From positions 39,296 to 103,295 of the forward strand of contig DUNO01000020.1 in NCBI GenBank assembly GCA_012839295.1: a stretch of 64,000 nucleotides of DNA, in the 5' to 3' direction. Origin of the DNA: Clostridiales bacterium. Lineage in GTDB: Bacteria > Bacillota > Clostridia > Lachnospirales > Lachnospiraceae. The notes beneath the pieces are model-generated. The model ran no database searches. It was not told the origin of the DNA and saw only the letters and a program-made list of their open reading frames with translations. Of the stretch, positions 23,896-32,880 are shown one piece after another. The position numbers were made by a program, and so were the translations under genes. The stretch's first letter is position 1. Each line of letters starts with the position of its first letter.

Positions 23896-24486
23896 TTAAA
23901 AATCCTCCTTTCCGTTGTGCGGGAGGAAAGCTTCCCCGTCTTTGTCCAGTAGCATATTTGTTCCCTCAGGGTGATCCAATTCTTTTTTCTTACCGCGGAT
24001 CAGGTACAGTCCCAGTGCGATGATGGCAGCCCCGATGAAAAGCTGGGGGAAATAGTAACCAATATTGTATAATGCATTGGCAATATAACTGGGAATTACA
24101 TAACGCAGGATATCCATAAAATTGTTCCAAAGGATGGATATACCGATTACGATTAATACCAGGGCTAAAATATTTCTATATTTATTCTTGAAAATGTTTA
24201 ACTTATCCATTGGAAGCCGGTTAATAGCCAAAAATTCATCTTCCTGTGCATAAAATTCATCCTCCGGCATAGCGCGCAGGTTGTGGGTATCAAAGAATGC
24301 GTAAAACCAAAGGACTGGCATAATAAGCATAATAGCCTCGGTCCTTAATAACATTGCCAGGAAGATCAGCAGGAAAAATGCGGACATTAAGCTTAAGCCC
24401 CTCTTCATAAAGCCCATATACATCTGGCCGGCACCAGGTAACAGGGAAAAACAAAATGTTAAAAAGCCGTTCTTTTTTCTGATCAT
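23896..24486 (-). CDS. TM2-like multi-pass membrane protein
   Basis: 196 residues. The N-terminus (FSLLPGAGQMYMGFMKRGLS) carries the PGxGQxYxGxxxxG pattern of TM2-type domains. A cytoplasmic stretch (AMPEDEFYAQEDEFLAINRL) and further membrane helices follow (NILALVLIVIGISILWNNFM; LFIGAAIIALGLYLIRG). The start codon overlaps the stop of the anti-sigma gene by one base, and the downstream gene begins two bases after it. It is thus tightly coupled within the sigma operon. Function unknown; it may be part of the stress response it is transcribed with. Confidence 0.75.
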   Translation of the reverse strand: MIRKKNGFLTFCFSLLPGAGQMYMGFMKRGLSLMSAFFLLIFLAMLLRTEAIMLIMPVLWFYAFFDTHNLRAMPEDEFYAQEDEFLAINRLPMDKLNIFKNKYRNILALVLIVIGISILWNNFMDILRYVIPSYIANALYNIGYYFPQLFIGAAIIALGLYLIRGKKKELDHPEGTNMLLDKDGEAFLPHNGKEDF

Positions 24487-24986
24487 TATTTTTTTACCTC
24501 CGTTTTCATAATATTATTCGAAAAATTCAATATATTGTTGCTAAACTCATTCATATTATCCCATATCCTAGAAGTGAGGGACTGGGTATCTTTTTCTGGT
24601 ATGTGGTGCTCTATCGGGGGTCTAGGAATAGGGGAGGAGAGCATATTCAGCGGTTCTTTAAAATTAACGGTAAGCATTAACAGCAGCAGGGCCAGGATCG
24701 TAGCGCTTCCGACCTTTAAGCTGTATAAGAAGAGCTGCATCTGCTTTGAGGTCTGCTTTGCCCTTATCGCCAATTGTACCTCTGGCCTCTTAGTCGCCTT
24801 TAAAATGTTATCCTTCATGTCCCTTGGGGCAGCAATTATTTCTTCAGACATCGCTTCTGCGAATAAACCAGAGCAGTAATCGCAGGTGCAGATATGCCCG
24901 AGGAAGAGTTCTTTTTCTTCCATGCTCATTAATTCGTGACGGAAGGCATAAATTTGTGCCTCCGTAAGATGTTTATGTTCATTCAT
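24486..24986 (-). CDS. anti-sigma factor with zinc-finger N-terminus
   Basis: 166 residues: a ZAS-like N-terminal domain with HICTCDYC (His and Cys ligands), one membrane helix at about 90-108 (VGSATILALLLLMLTVNF), and a small external tail. The zinc-binding module should hold the ECF sigma factor encoded just upstream in its inactive state until an envelope signal frees it. Its start overlaps the sigma gene by eight bases, giving coupled synthesis in balanced amounts. The outer domain is too short to suggest a ligand. Confidence 0.85.
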   Translation of the reverse strand: MNEHKHLTEAQIYAFRHELMSMEEKELFLGHICTCDYCSGLFAEAMSEEIIAAPRDMKDNILKATKRPEVQLAIRAKQTSKQMQLFLYSLKVGSATILALLLLMLTVNFKEPLNMLSSPIPRPPIEHHIPEKDTQSLTSRIWDNMNEFSNNILNFSNNIMKTEVKK

Positions 24987-25494
24987 TCAGCAGCGCCCCC
25001 TTTCGATAGGTCTTTTGCAACAATGCCCTTGCCCGGTAAATCTGGGTCTGGACTGTTTTTAGGTTTTTTCCGGTGTTGGCGGCAATTTCGGCTGCCGACA
25101 GCTCCCGGTAAAAATGATCAAGAGCGATTTCACGGTAAGGTGATTTCAGGCTGTTACACCGGGTTGAAAGCTGGAGCCGGACCTCCTGCTCGAGTATATT
25201 TTCTTCCGGAGAAGTCTCCGGATTTCTTTGGCTGGTAAAGTATTCATCCTCGGTCGGGATGCTTTTCCGGTCTGACCGTTTGATGAAATCAAGGCATTTG
25301 TTTGTGGCAATCCGGCTCAGCCAGGCTTTTTCATATTGCCGGTCAAAATCAGATAAATGCTTGTAGGCGGAGAGGAAGGTTTCTTGGGCAAGGTCTTCCG
25401 CATCAAAATAATCATGGACAATTTTAAAGCATATTGAAAAGATTAAATTTTGGTACGTGTCAATCAAGTATTCATAATATTGCTCATTGTTTAT
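24979..25494 (-). CDS. ECF sigma factor, probable AUA start
   Basis: About 171 residues. Region 2 is seen in IFSICFKIVHDYFDAEDLAQ and ETFLSAYKHLSDFD, region 4 in ALDHFYRELSAAEIAANTGK with NLKTVQTQIYRARALLQ. From the first canonical codon (TTG 25467) the protein lacks the usual first helix and there is no ribosome site. Nine codons further up, ATA at 25494-25492 has GGGAGG eight bases before it, and gives MNNEQYYEYLIDTYQNLIF, the normal ECF beginning. No ATG, GTG or TTG occurs in this frame between the preceding stop codon and 25467. I therefore annotate the ATA as the start. It heads the operon ending at 23576. Confidence 0.85.
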   Translation of the reverse strand: MNNEQYYEYLIDTYQNLIFSICFKIVHDYFDAEDLAQETFLSAYKHLSDFDRQYEKAWLSRIATNKCLDFIKRSDRKSIPTEDEYFTSQRNPETSPEENILEQEVRLQLSTRCNSLKSPYREIALDHFYRELSAAEIAANTGKNLKTVQTQIYRARALLQKTYRKGALLNE

Positions 25495-25508
25495 GTTTTC
25501 CGCCTCCC

Positions 25509-25909
25509 TTCACCCTTTCGATAGCTATAACGATAGTATATTTGATTTGTCTTCAGGTTGGAATGATTTTTTTTCTGTCAAATATATGAAACTGATTTTA
25601 GGTTAATTTTGCCATGCGGCTTCTTTTGCGTCTCGTACGCCATTTCATAATTCTCTTGCCGGAGGATAGGGAGAAGAAAAACAGTATGGGAAGAGCTAGG
25701 ATTATAAGTGTTTTTTTCATGTTTATATACCTGTACCTTTCGATTTATATAGTTTTGTCCTGCAATACCTTGTCTTGTGGTTTGGATTGCATATTTTGTT
25801 CAATTAGTATGGCAATTTGGGATCCCTTGCCTGCTACATAACATTATAACGCAGGAGGTGGGTGGTTATCTTCAATTATTTTATCGGATTGTTAAAAATT
25901 ATTTGGGAT
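25509..25909. other. intergenic stretch with no recognised gene
   Basis: About 400 bases between the sigma operon and the chemoreceptor terminator. Two short plus-strand frames of 60-75 codons have no ribosome binding site and no familiar motif. The only candidate signal is a weak ECF-like promoter on the minus strand (TGAAGA, then CGTT 17 bases later) upstream of the sigma gene. Confidence 0.5.
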
Positions 25910-25960
25910 ATAAAAAAGCTCCCTGTCCTATGCAGCGGTTAGCACACAGAACAGGGGGCT
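25910..25960 (-). terminator. terminator of the chemoreceptor gene
   Basis: AGCTCCCTGT (25917-25926) pairs with ACAGGGGGCT (25951-25960) with one mismatch, and on the minus strand a run of six T follows (25917-25912). It is about 45 bases after the chemoreceptor stop. Confidence 0.8.
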
Positions 25961-26005
25961 TAATGTAGGTATAGTAAATACGAAGGCTGGGGATGAGACC
26001 AGAAG

Positions 26006-28180
26006 CTACAGCTTAAATTTATCAACGATTCTCTTTAGGGAATTTGCATAATCGTTATTTTTCTTAGCCATGTCCTGGGTCTTGCCGGTCAATGCCACAA
26101 TATCAGTATTTTTCTCCGCTACATCGTTAACACCGGTGGAGGCCTCCCCAACCATCTGGTTGATTTCGGAGATGGAGTCCATGATACCAAGGACATTGTT
26201 GTTCAAAAGATCAATCTGTTCCTGGATGCTTTCCATGGTTTCGCTCATGGTTCCCGCGTCCGTATTATATTTTTCGCTGCTGCTAAGAAAGCTTTGGTAG
26301 TCCGTCAGTACATTGGAGCTAATGAAGTGGAGGGTCTGCTCCAGGCTTCTGGATAAATTATTGACTGCCCCATAGACCTCATTTACGGTCTCCGTAATAT
26401 TAGTAACAGTAGCTGCGGATTGATTGGCCAGGGAGCTGATTTCACCAGCTACCACTGCAAAGCCGCGGCCTGCCTCCCCTGCCCGGGCTGCTTCGATGGA
26501 GGCGTTCAGGGAAAGCAGGTTTGTCTGGTTCGCAATGTCCTTGATCGTATTGGTCAGGAGCTGGATTTTCTCAACGGCCTTGGCCTGTTCAATCGCGGCA
26601 GCTGTCTTTAATTTGACCTCGTCATAGATGTGCTCTGTCTTTTGTGCCGCCTGTGACGTGGCAGCTGAAAGCTCTGTTGCCCGGGCTATGATATCCATGG
26701 ACAATTTCGCGCCAAGGGAAACCTTTTGAGTGATGTCCCTTGATCTGCCCCCGATCTGTTCAACGGTGGTATAGATCTGCTCGGTCGTCGCTGCCGTTTC
26801 CTGCATTCCGGCGGATAGCTCCTCTGCAGTTGCAGAGTTATCGGCGGCATGCTCATTTACGGAATAGGAGATTGTATTCAGGCTGTCTGAGGAAGCTGTA
26901 ATCTGTGCCGATACCTCACTGATCTGCAAGACCATTTCCTTCATAATATCCCGCATTTTTTCAATTGCCCGGCTCATCTCGCCTGTTTCGTCCTGCCTCC
27001 GGGAGAGGCTGCTATGGTTTGTGTCGCCGGTAAAGTCCAGTTCAGCGGTTTTATTGATTAGCTGGGTAATGTTTTTGATGGATATGGTGATGGTGCCCGT
27101 GATGAGAAAGGCCAGCAGGCTTACGATGGCTGCCAATACAATGGTTATGATAATTGTGGTTGAAGAGGCAATGTTAAGTGACCCTAAAACCTCTTTTTGG
27201 TCTGCAACAGTAAAGACAATCCAATGGCTGCCCGGCTCAATGCTATAGCCTGCGTATTTTTCGGTGCCGTTATATTGATAGGTGATAATATTTTTTTCCG
27301 GGGTGGTTCCTTCCTGGGCCTGGGAAATCAGGCTGTTGATTTCCGGGATATCCAGCTTGGTACCAATCAGCTCATCCGTTGGATGGTAAATGATATTTCC
27401 CGCGGAATCCAGGATATAAGCATAGCCGGTATCATAGCTGCCCACCTTGACACTGGAAAGAATACTGCTAAATTCAGAAACCTTGACAGAGGTTATGATG
27501 GCACCGGTGAATTCGGTAACGGGAGTCTGGCTCCCGGGTGCGCTGCTTTCCGGTATGACAGGGGATACCTTTGGATCAGAAGAGAGGGAGGAGGCGGCAG
27601 CTTCTGTGCCCGACTCCGTTGCCGGGGGTAGGGCTCCATCTGCGCCGAATCCGATCTGCATATCGGTGCGGAGCGGTATGGCAAAGGTGACACAGGCTTC
27701 CCCGGAGGTCTCGGATAGGAATACATTTCCCTCTGCACTTAGCCCGCTGGATACCATGTCGGTGAAATAGGCTTCCCCGGATAAATCCTTGCCAAGGAGG
27801 CCGGCATCCGAGCTATATAGCACAAGACCATTCTTGTCAACAATGCTGATAGCTTCACAGGAGGTATTGGAATTCAGGAACATGGAGGCGTATTCTGCAA
27901 CCTGCTCCGCATTTTCCCTTCCCCCGGAATCCACGAAGGAGGATATGGAGGCTGAGCTCATCATGAAATTAGCGGACTGGCTTATTTTCGTGATGGTATC
28001 CGACAGGCTGCTGCGATAAGAGCCGGCTAATTGCTGCATGATTACTTCCGTACTGTTCGTGATTGCCCTTTTTGATATGCTTACCATGTAAAAGCAGGTT
28101 ACAAACACGGCCAGGATAATGGAGCAGGTGCATAGAAGTGTGATTTTTGTCCGGATGGAAAAGAAAGATTTGTTTTTCAT
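26006..28180 (-). CDS. methyl-accepting chemotaxis protein
   Basis: 724 residues from ATG 28180, which has GAGAGG seven bases upstream; the frame continues for another 29 codons without a site. Architecture: membrane helix ([20 protein letters not shown]), a double-Cache extracellular sensor ([20 protein letters not shown]), a Ser/Pro/Ala-rich insert near 200-235 that may be disordered, a second helix, HAMP, and a long signalling coiled coil with the conserved tip [20 protein letters not shown]. It senses an extracellular ligand and controls CheA, implying a motile organism. No che genes are adjacent. It is transcribed alone with a terminator at 25910. Confidence 0.94.
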   Translation of the reverse strand: MKNKSFFSIRTKITLLCTCSIILAVFVTCFYMVSISKRAITNSTEVIMQQLAGSYRSSLSDTITKISQSANFMMSSASISSFVDSGGRENAEQVAEYASMFLNSNTSCEAISIVDKNGLVLYSSDAGLLGKDLSGEAYFTDMVSSGLSAEGNVFLSETSGEACVTFAIPLRTDMQIGFGADGALPPATESGTEAAASSLSSDPKVSPVIPESSAPGSQTPVTEFTGAIITSVKVSEFSSILSSVKVGSYDTGYAYILDSAGNIIYHPTDELIGTKLDIPEINSLISQAQEGTTPEKNIITYQYNGTEKYAGYSIEPGSHWIVFTVADQKEVLGSLNIASSTTIIITIVLAAIVSLLAFLITGTITISIKNITQLINKTAELDFTGDTNHSSLSRRQDETGEMSRAIEKMRDIMKEMVLQISEVSAQITASSDSLNTISYSVNEHAADNSATAEELSAGMQETAATTEQIYTTVEQIGGRSRDITQKVSLGAKLSMDIIARATELSAATSQAAQKTEHIYDEVKLKTAAAIEQAKAVEKIQLLTNTIKDIANQTNLLSLNASIEAARAGEAGRGFAVVAGEISSLANQSAATVTNITETVNEVYGAVNNLSRSLEQTLHFISSNVLTDYQSFLSSSEKYNTDAGTMSETMESIQEQIDLLNNNVLGIMDSISEINQMVGEASTGVNDVAEKNTDIVALTGKTQDMAKKNNDYANSLKRIVDKFKL

Positions 28181-28474
28181 ATGGAGTCCTCTCTTACGTA
28201 TATTAGTAGTTATAAAAATAATTCTGGTATATTCCCATATCTTATGTATTTTTTCCAGATTAATCATAAATTGGAAATGTGGGTGATTTGTGTGTGAAAA
28301 GTGAAAAAAATGTGAAACATAAAAAGCGGGTTATCAGGAGCTGGCACCCGGCAGCATCCGGTTTACTTATGGAGAGCCATAATCCTGTAATCCGGTTTAC
28401 TTGTTTTTGCAGGCTGATTGCTATATAATGTTATATCAGCAGGAAATTATTACGAAAGCTATGAGGAGATTGCC

Positions 28475-29500
28475 ATGGAGACGATGGAATATATTATTAA
28501 AACAATAGAAAGGCTCGTAAATATACCCAGCCCTTCCGGCTTTACCGGGGAAGTAATGGCCTTTGTGGAGGAGGAGGCAAAAAGCTTTGGGTACTCCAGT
28601 GAGTATACCAATAAGGGCGGCCTTATTATTACGGTTCAAGGAAAAAATGAAAGGGTAGCAGGAATCTTGGCCCACGTGGATACCCTAGGGGCGATGGTCC
28701 GTTCCATTGATGCGGAGGGAACCTTAAAATTCACCCTGGTTGGAGGATATACCATGCATAGCGTGGAGGGAGCCTATTGCAGCATCCATACACGGGATGG
28801 CCGCAAATACACAGGGACCATCCTGGTGAAAAGCCCTTCCGTCCACAGCTATGACGACGCCCGTACGCTGGAGCGTGCAGAACGCAATATGCTCATCCGG
28901 ATTGACGAGCCGGTGAAAAGCAGGGAGGATGTACTGGCCCTGGGTATTGAGAATGGGGATTATATAAGCTTTGATGCAAACTTCCAATATACGGAGGGTG
29001 GCTTTATCAAATCCAGGCATCTGGATGATAAGGCTTCCGTGGCCCTTATTCTGGGAATGCTTAAGGAAATGTCAAAGCAGCATGCCGTGCCGGACAGCAC
29101 GCTTAAGATCCTGATCAGTAATTATGAGGAGGTCGGCTTTGGTGCAAGCTGGGTACCCCAGGATATCACCGAGCTGTTGGCCGTAGATATGGGAGTGGTG
29201 GGAGATGACCTGAACGGGTCGGAATATAAGGTATCCATCTGCGCCAAGGATTCCAGGGGGCCTTATGATTATGGAATGACAAGCCGCTTGATCGCCCTGG
29301 CAAAGGAAAATGGGGTGGACTACGCCGTTGATATCTTTCCCCACTATGCCTCTGATGTTTCAGCAGCCCTGTCAGGAGGCAATAATGTCCGTGGTGCCTT
29401 AATTGGACAGGGGGTACATGCTTCCCATGGAATGGAGCGGACCCATAGGAGCGGTCTTGAAAATACCTTAAAGCTGTTAAAATTATATATTGGGGTATAG
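28475..29500 (+). CDS. M42-family metallo-aminopeptidase
   Basis: 341 residues. Motifs of M42 (glutamyl aminopeptidase/FrvX, cocatalytic zinc) are visible: ILAHVDTLGAMV (metal His, Asp), SRHLDDKASVA (bridging Asp), ISNYEEVGFGAS (catalytic Glu-Glu), LAVDMGVVGDD and the late metal ligand in GVHASHGMERTH. It should trim N-terminal residues from peptides in the cytoplasm. ATG 28475 has AGGAG seven bases upstream; a longer frame to 28418 has no site. The last codons, ATT GGG GTA TAG, are the first part of a 34-base tandem repeat that continues beyond the stop. Confidence 0.92.
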   Translation: METMEYIIKTIERLVNIPSPSGFTGEVMAFVEEEAKSFGYSSEYTNKGGLIITVQGKNERVAGILAHVDTLGAMVRSIDAEGTLKFTLVGGYTMHSVEGAYCSIHTRDGRKYTGTILVKSPSVHSYDDARTLERAERNMLIRIDEPVKSREDVLALGIENGDYISFDANFQYTEGGFIKSRHLDDKASVALILGMLKEMSKQHAVPDSTLKILISNYEEVGFGASWVPQDITELLAVDMGVVGDDLNGSEYKVSICAKDSRGPYDYGMTSRLIALAKENGVDYAVDIFPHYASDVSAALSGGNNVRGALIGQGVHASHGMERTHRSGLENTLKLLKLYIGV

Positions 29501-29613
29501 CAACTGCATTTATTTTATATACGTTGGGATATGGCAGCTGTGTTTATTTTATATACGCTGGGGTATGGCAGCTGCGTCTATTTTATATACGTTGGGGTAT
29601 CGTAGCTGCGTTA
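29489..29613 (+). repeat. 34-base tandem repeat starting on the M42 stop codon
   Basis: Three full 34-base copies (29489-29522, 29523-29556, 29557-29590) and a partial fourth to 29613. Each has TTGGGGTAT-like start, CAGCTG-like centre and ATTTTATATAC-type end. The first copy includes the gene's last codons and stop. Confidence 0.85.
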
Positions 29614-29646
29614 CTTCGGTAACATAGTTACGAAGTAGCTTTTCAC
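29611..29646 (+). terminator. hairpin after the 34-base repeat
   Basis: TACTTCGGTAAC pairs with GTTACGAAGTA apart from one bulged base, followed by GCTTTTCACCTTTT. It is a likely terminator of the M42 gene, placed after the repeat tract. Confidence 0.55.
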
Positions 29647-29705
29647 CTTTTATGTACTGATACATACAATGGTATCAGTAATATATGAGGAAAGGACTGT
29701 TACTG

Positions 29706-30239
29706 TTGAGTCATCAATACGATAACAATGACTCCAATGATGAAATGAAAATGAATAGCCAGCAATTTTTCCCCGGTGGATACCCCCAGGGAAATCCAGA
29801 TAATAGGAATCGAAGAAATAATGACCGTGACCGCGATAGGGACCGTGACAGGGATAGAGACCGCGACAGAGATCGTGACCGTGACAGGGATGAGAGACCC
29901 GGTACGCCCGGTACGCCTCCCGGAGCACCCGGAATGGGAGCAGCACCGAGGACGGCTCCGCCTAACTTTACTCCGGAAGGACCTAATATGAACCAAAGGT
30001 CGATGATGGGACCTGGAATGAACCAGCCAGGCGGTCCAGGGCGCTGGTTTGTAAGGCCGGGGGACTTAAGGGGATGCCTCTTCCGCTTTACCTATATCTG
30101 GCTTATGAACGGAAACAGCTTCTGGTTCTATCCGACCTTTGTGGGAAGGCAGTTTGTAGAAGGGTTCCGTTGGAGAAGAAACCGTTGGGAATATGAAAGA
30201 ATTAACATACAAAGAATCTTCTTCTTCCGTTGCTTCTAA
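29706..30239 (+). CDS. Asp-Arg repeat protein, function unknown
   Basis: 177 residues in three zones. First an Asn/Gln-rich start (SHQYDNNDSNDEMKMNSQQF), then a run of about 12 Asp-Arg pairs, then a Pro/Gly/Met-rich linker. The C-terminus of about 70 residues is folded-looking and aromatic (GRWFVRPGDLRGCLFRFTYI; GNSFWFYPTFVGRQFVEGFR). There is no signal peptide. TTG 29706 has AAAGGA nine bases before it; ATG 29685 has no site. The DR run is coded by mixed codons (GAC/GAT, CGT/CGC/AGG/AGA), so it is maintained at protein level and is not a simple DNA slip. I do not recognise the family. An alternating-charge tract of this kind often drives self-association. Confidence 0.65.
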   Translation: MSHQYDNNDSNDEMKMNSQQFFPGGYPQGNPDNRNRRNNDRDRDRDRDRDRDRDRDRDRDRDERPGTPGTPPGAPGMGAAPRTAPPNFTPEGPNMNQRSMMGPGMNQPGGPGRWFVRPGDLRGCLFRFTYIWLMNGNSFWFYPTFVGRQFVEGFRWRRNRWEYERINIQRIFFFRCF

Positions 30240-30315
30240 AAAAATACTTTTCATAACAGCAAGGAACAGACCTATGATTTCTTACTGAAGATAACATTAT
30301 AACAATTCATAAAAT

Positions 30316-30375
30316 CGGGCAGGAGCCCTTGGGTATATAGGATAACCCAGCTGACTCCTGCCCGTTGTATTTTTC
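30316..30375 (+). terminator. terminator of the Asp-Arg repeat gene
   Basis: CGGGCAGGAG (30316-30325) and CTCCTGCCCG (30355-30364) form a 10-base stem enclosing a smaller GGGT/ACCC hairpin, followed by TTGTATTTTTC. Confidence 0.85.
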
Positions 30376-30403
30376 ATAGATCTTATCTTATTTTTTTCTT
30401 AAT

Positions 30404-30560
30404 TTTATTCCTTTTCAGCGTATTTCCGCTCGTTTTATTCCTTTTTTGCTTATTCCGCTCGTTTTATTCCTTCGTTGCTTATTCCTTCGTTACTTATTCC
30501 TTCTCAGCTTATTCCTATCTATTTATTCCCTTGACTATTCCTTCTTTGTTTATTCTTCCT
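30404..30560 (-). repeat. about 15-base degenerate tandem repeat after the lgt stop
   Basis: On the minus strand the lgt end GAAGAATAA is followed by about ten units of 12-15 bases ending in GGAATAA, such as GCAACGAAGGAATAA and GTAACGAAGGAATAA. It contains many in-phase stops, so it is not coding. Confidence 0.75.
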
Positions 30561-31353
30561 CTGTCTCCTCCGCTTCCGCTTCAGGAGCCTCCACAGATAC
30601 TTTTTTCGCCTGTAATCCCCTTACCACCACGATCCCGACACCGATCAGGAAGAGAAAAATCGCAATAAACTGGGAGGTAGAAAGGACACCAACCTTACCC
30701 CGTTCGATATCCCCCCGGAAAAATTCCAGGATAAAACGTCCTGCGCTGTAGAAGATCAGGTAAAAACCAGCAACCTGACCGTCAGCCTTCACTCTTTTTG
30801 AAATGAGGATGAGCACAGCAAAATGTACAAAATTAAGGATGCTGGAGAGCGGTTGGGTTGGAATCAGATGAACCCCATTTGGGGCAAACTTCGATTCATG
30901 AAAAACAAGGGAAAAGGCATGGGACGTCTCTTCCCCATAGCAGCAGCCCGCGAGCAGGCAGCCAACCCGGCCGAAGCCCTGGGCTAAGGCAATGGAGGGC
31001 ATAACAAGGTCAAAATATTTTAAAAAGCTTAATTTATGCTTTAAGCAGAAGAGATAGCCCGCTAAAATGCCGCCTATGATACCGCCGTATACCACAAAGC
31101 CCTCTGAAAAATGGAGCAGGAGGGAAGGATCAGCAATAATATTCTTGATCTGTGTAATCAAATATAAAAGCTTTGCACCAATAATACCTCCGCCCAGGCA
31201 CCACCAAAAGAGGTTAAAAATTAATTCATGCTGCATTCCTTTCCTCTTAGCCCTGTATTCGGCGAGAATATAAGCAGATATGGCTCCGATGGCAATCATT
31301 AATCCATAGCCATGTACTGTAAATTGCCCAATGGTAAATAAATCATTTTTCAT
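30550..31353 (-). CDS. lgt: prolipoprotein diacylglyceryl transferase
   Basis: 267 residues, multi-pass membrane enzyme that moves diacylglycerol from phosphatidylglycerol to the lipobox Cys of prolipoproteins, the first step in lipoprotein maturation. Signature elements: FTVHGYGLMIAIG near the N-terminus, VVYGGIIGGILAG, and the Lgt signature region GRVGCLLAGCCYG, with RFILEFFRGD later. It would serve lipoproteins such as those at 5720 and 14169. The last 15 residues (EAPEAEAEETEEE) are an acidic tail, unusual for Lgt. A repeat tract begins at its stop codon. Confidence 0.95.
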   Translation of the reverse strand: MKNDLFTIGQFTVHGYGLMIAIGAISAYILAEYRAKRKGMQHELIFNLFWWCLGGGIIGAKLLYLITQIKNIIADPSLLLHFSEGFVVYGGIIGGILAGYLFCLKHKLSFLKYFDLVMPSIALAQGFGRVGCLLAGCCYGEETSHAFSLVFHESKFAPNGVHLIPTQPLSSILNFVHFAVLILISKRVKADGQVAGFYLIFYSAGRFILEFFRGDIERGKVGVLSTSQFIAIFLFLIGVGIVVVRGLQAKKVSVEAPEAEAEETEEE

Positions 31354-31474
31354 ATGTAGGCCCTTTCCTGTCTGAATTTGATGATGAACTTCTGATAACC
31401 TCTATTATCCTTTGTAGTATTCCTGGTGTCAACCTTATTTTTATGAATTGTTTTCAAGAAAAATAAAATAGTAG

Positions 31475-31533
31475 TTGACAGTGAAACAATGTTATGTTAC
31501 ATTCAAATATATAATAAAACAATGTTACGTTAC
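31475..31533 (+). promoter_or_regulatory. promoter and paired operator-like repeats of the yhbD gene
   Basis: TTGACA (31475-31480), 17 bases, TACATT (31498-31503). AACAATGTTATGTTAC (31485-31500) and AACAATGTTACGTTAC (31518-31533) are direct repeats 33 bases apart, about three helical turns. Their TGTTATGTTA half matches the TetR operator halves at 40366 and 41074. Confidence 0.6.
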
Positions 31534-31546
31534 GGAGGTGGTATAA

Positions 31547-32176
31547 ATGAACCTGATATCAAAAAAGGATTTATTGGCGGTCACTGGAATATCCTATGGA
31601 CAGCTGTACCGCTGGAAGAGGGAGCGGCTAATACCGGAGGAATGGTTTCTTAAGCAATCAGCATATACCGGACAGGAGACCTTTTTCCCCAGGGAACAGA
31701 TCTTAAGCAGGATAAAATCAATCCTCGATTTAAAGGACATATATTCCTTAGAAGAGCTGGCAAAGATACTTTCTCCTGAATCATCAGTCGAGAAGATCAG
31801 TCTTGGGGATTTGACGGAGGTTGAGGAAATTAATAAGGAATTGCTGGAGGTTCTGCCTGAGGTGTTCGGGGAAGACCAGTTTGAATTCTTTGAGGTAGCG
31901 CTTTCCATCGCAATCTCCCAGGCTGCAGAAAGGCTTGGGTTATCAGGGGAAGCGGCGAAGAACCTTCTTAAGAAGAGCGCGGCAGCAGCGCTGAAGCATA
32001 AAACAGTAACTATATTCTGTACCATCTTTACGGTGGGAGAGGAATATCACACAGTCTTTACCCCGAATTCCGTGGCAATGAGCTTTGATAATGAGGTGGA
32101 GCTGAAGGAAGAACTTGCGCTTAGCGAAATAACAGATAAGATAAAGATGAAATATAAGCATCTATTTATTAAATAA
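31547..32176 (+). CDS. yhbD: YhbD-like (DUF4004) MerR-type protein
   Basis: 209 residues. It begins with a MerR-like winged helix (ISKKDLLAVTGISYGQLYRW, KRERLIPEEWFLKQSAYTGQ), followed by ETFFPREQILSRIKSILDLK and a mixed C-terminal domain. This matches B. subtilis YhbD, whose gene precedes the bactofilin genes yhbE and yhbF; the same order is found here with a bactofilin-like gene 86 bases on. It probably regulates or partners that cytoskeletal protein. Direct repeats in its promoter would suit autoregulation. GGAGGTG precedes ATG 31547. Confidence 0.8.
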   Translation: MNLISKKDLLAVTGISYGQLYRWKRERLIPEEWFLKQSAYTGQETFFPREQILSRIKSILDLKDIYSLEELAKILSPESSVEKISLGDLTEVEEINKELLEVLPEVFGEDQFEFFEVALSIAISQAAERLGLSGEAAKNLLKKSAAAALKHKTVTIFCTIFTVGEEYHTVFTPNSVAMSFDNEVELKEELALSEITDKIKMKYKHLFIK

Positions 32177-32262
32177 GAAATAAGATGGCTTAAGAAATAG
32201 GAATTGTATAGCGAAGCATTTTGAAGGAAATGGCTGTAAACAGCGGAAATGGAGGTATGCTT

Positions 32263-32880
32263 ATGAAAGGTTTGAAGCTGGAAGGAGTAGGAAGAGTTAG
32301 CGGCGGAGAATATGACAGTATTAAATTACAGGGTGTCAGCAGCTGCTCTGACAATATAAAGGCAGAGGATATTGAAATCGAGGGCGTCTTCACCTGCGGA
32401 GGTGAGGTTGAGGCAGGAAGGATGTATTGCCAGGGCGTTGCTGATTTTAAGTCCAATATCCGGGCAAAGAAGGTAATTGTCTCAGGTGTATTTAATTTAA
32501 AGGAAGGGGCGAAGCTGGAAGCAGCGGAGATCAGCTGTGAAGGTGTAATTAGAACCGGCGGGGAAATCTATGCTGATTTATTAAGGGCCGACGGATGTAT
32601 CACCGCAAGGGAGGTATATGGCGATAATATTACAATCGAAACGCACTTTCCAGTGAACCGGATTGTTAAACTATTTAAAACGACAAAATCAGATATCAAG
32701 CTGATTGAAGCAACCACGATAAAGCTCAGCGGAGTAACGGCGGATACGGTCAATGGGACGGATATCACCATCGGGCCAAATTGTAAGATAAATAGTATTG
32801 ACTGCAGCGGAGCCCTGTATGTTGACAGCAGCTCTACGGTAGAAAATATCACAGGAAATTATGCGAGAAGAGAATATTAA
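32263..32880 (+). CDS. bactofilin-like polymer-forming protein
   Basis: 205 residues with the repetitive right-handed beta-helix pattern of bactofilins: short strands joined by Gly turns (KLEGVGRVSGGEYDSIKLQG, AEDIEIEGVFTCGGEVEAGR, AKKVIVSGVFNLKEGAKLEA). No membrane segment. Such proteins self-polymerise into filaments without nucleotide and act in cell shape or envelope organisation. ATG 32263 has GGAGG seven bases upstream; TTG 32221 and ATG 32257 are less well placed. The middle segment TIETHFPVNRIVKLFKTTKS breaks the helical pattern and may be a loop. It pairs with the YhbD gene as in Bacillus. Confidence 0.8.
   Translation: MKGLKLEGVGRVSGGEYDSIKLQGVSSCSDNIKAEDIEIEGVFTCGGEVEAGRMYCQGVADFKSNIRAKKVIVSGVFNLKEGAKLEAAEISCEGVIRTGGEIYADLLRADGCITAREVYGDNITIETHFPVNRIVKLFKTTKSDIKLIEATTIKLSGVTADTVNGTDITIGPNCKINSIDCSGALYVDSSSTVENITGNYARREY

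Noticed and set aside
25614..25968. Short hydrophobic plus-strand frames
   Set aside because: No ribosome site, no family resemblance, and one runs through the chemoreceptor terminator.
27493..27770. Frames opposite the chemoreceptor and other long genes
   Set aside because: They are shadows of well-supported genes with family motifs and normal codon use on the real strand.
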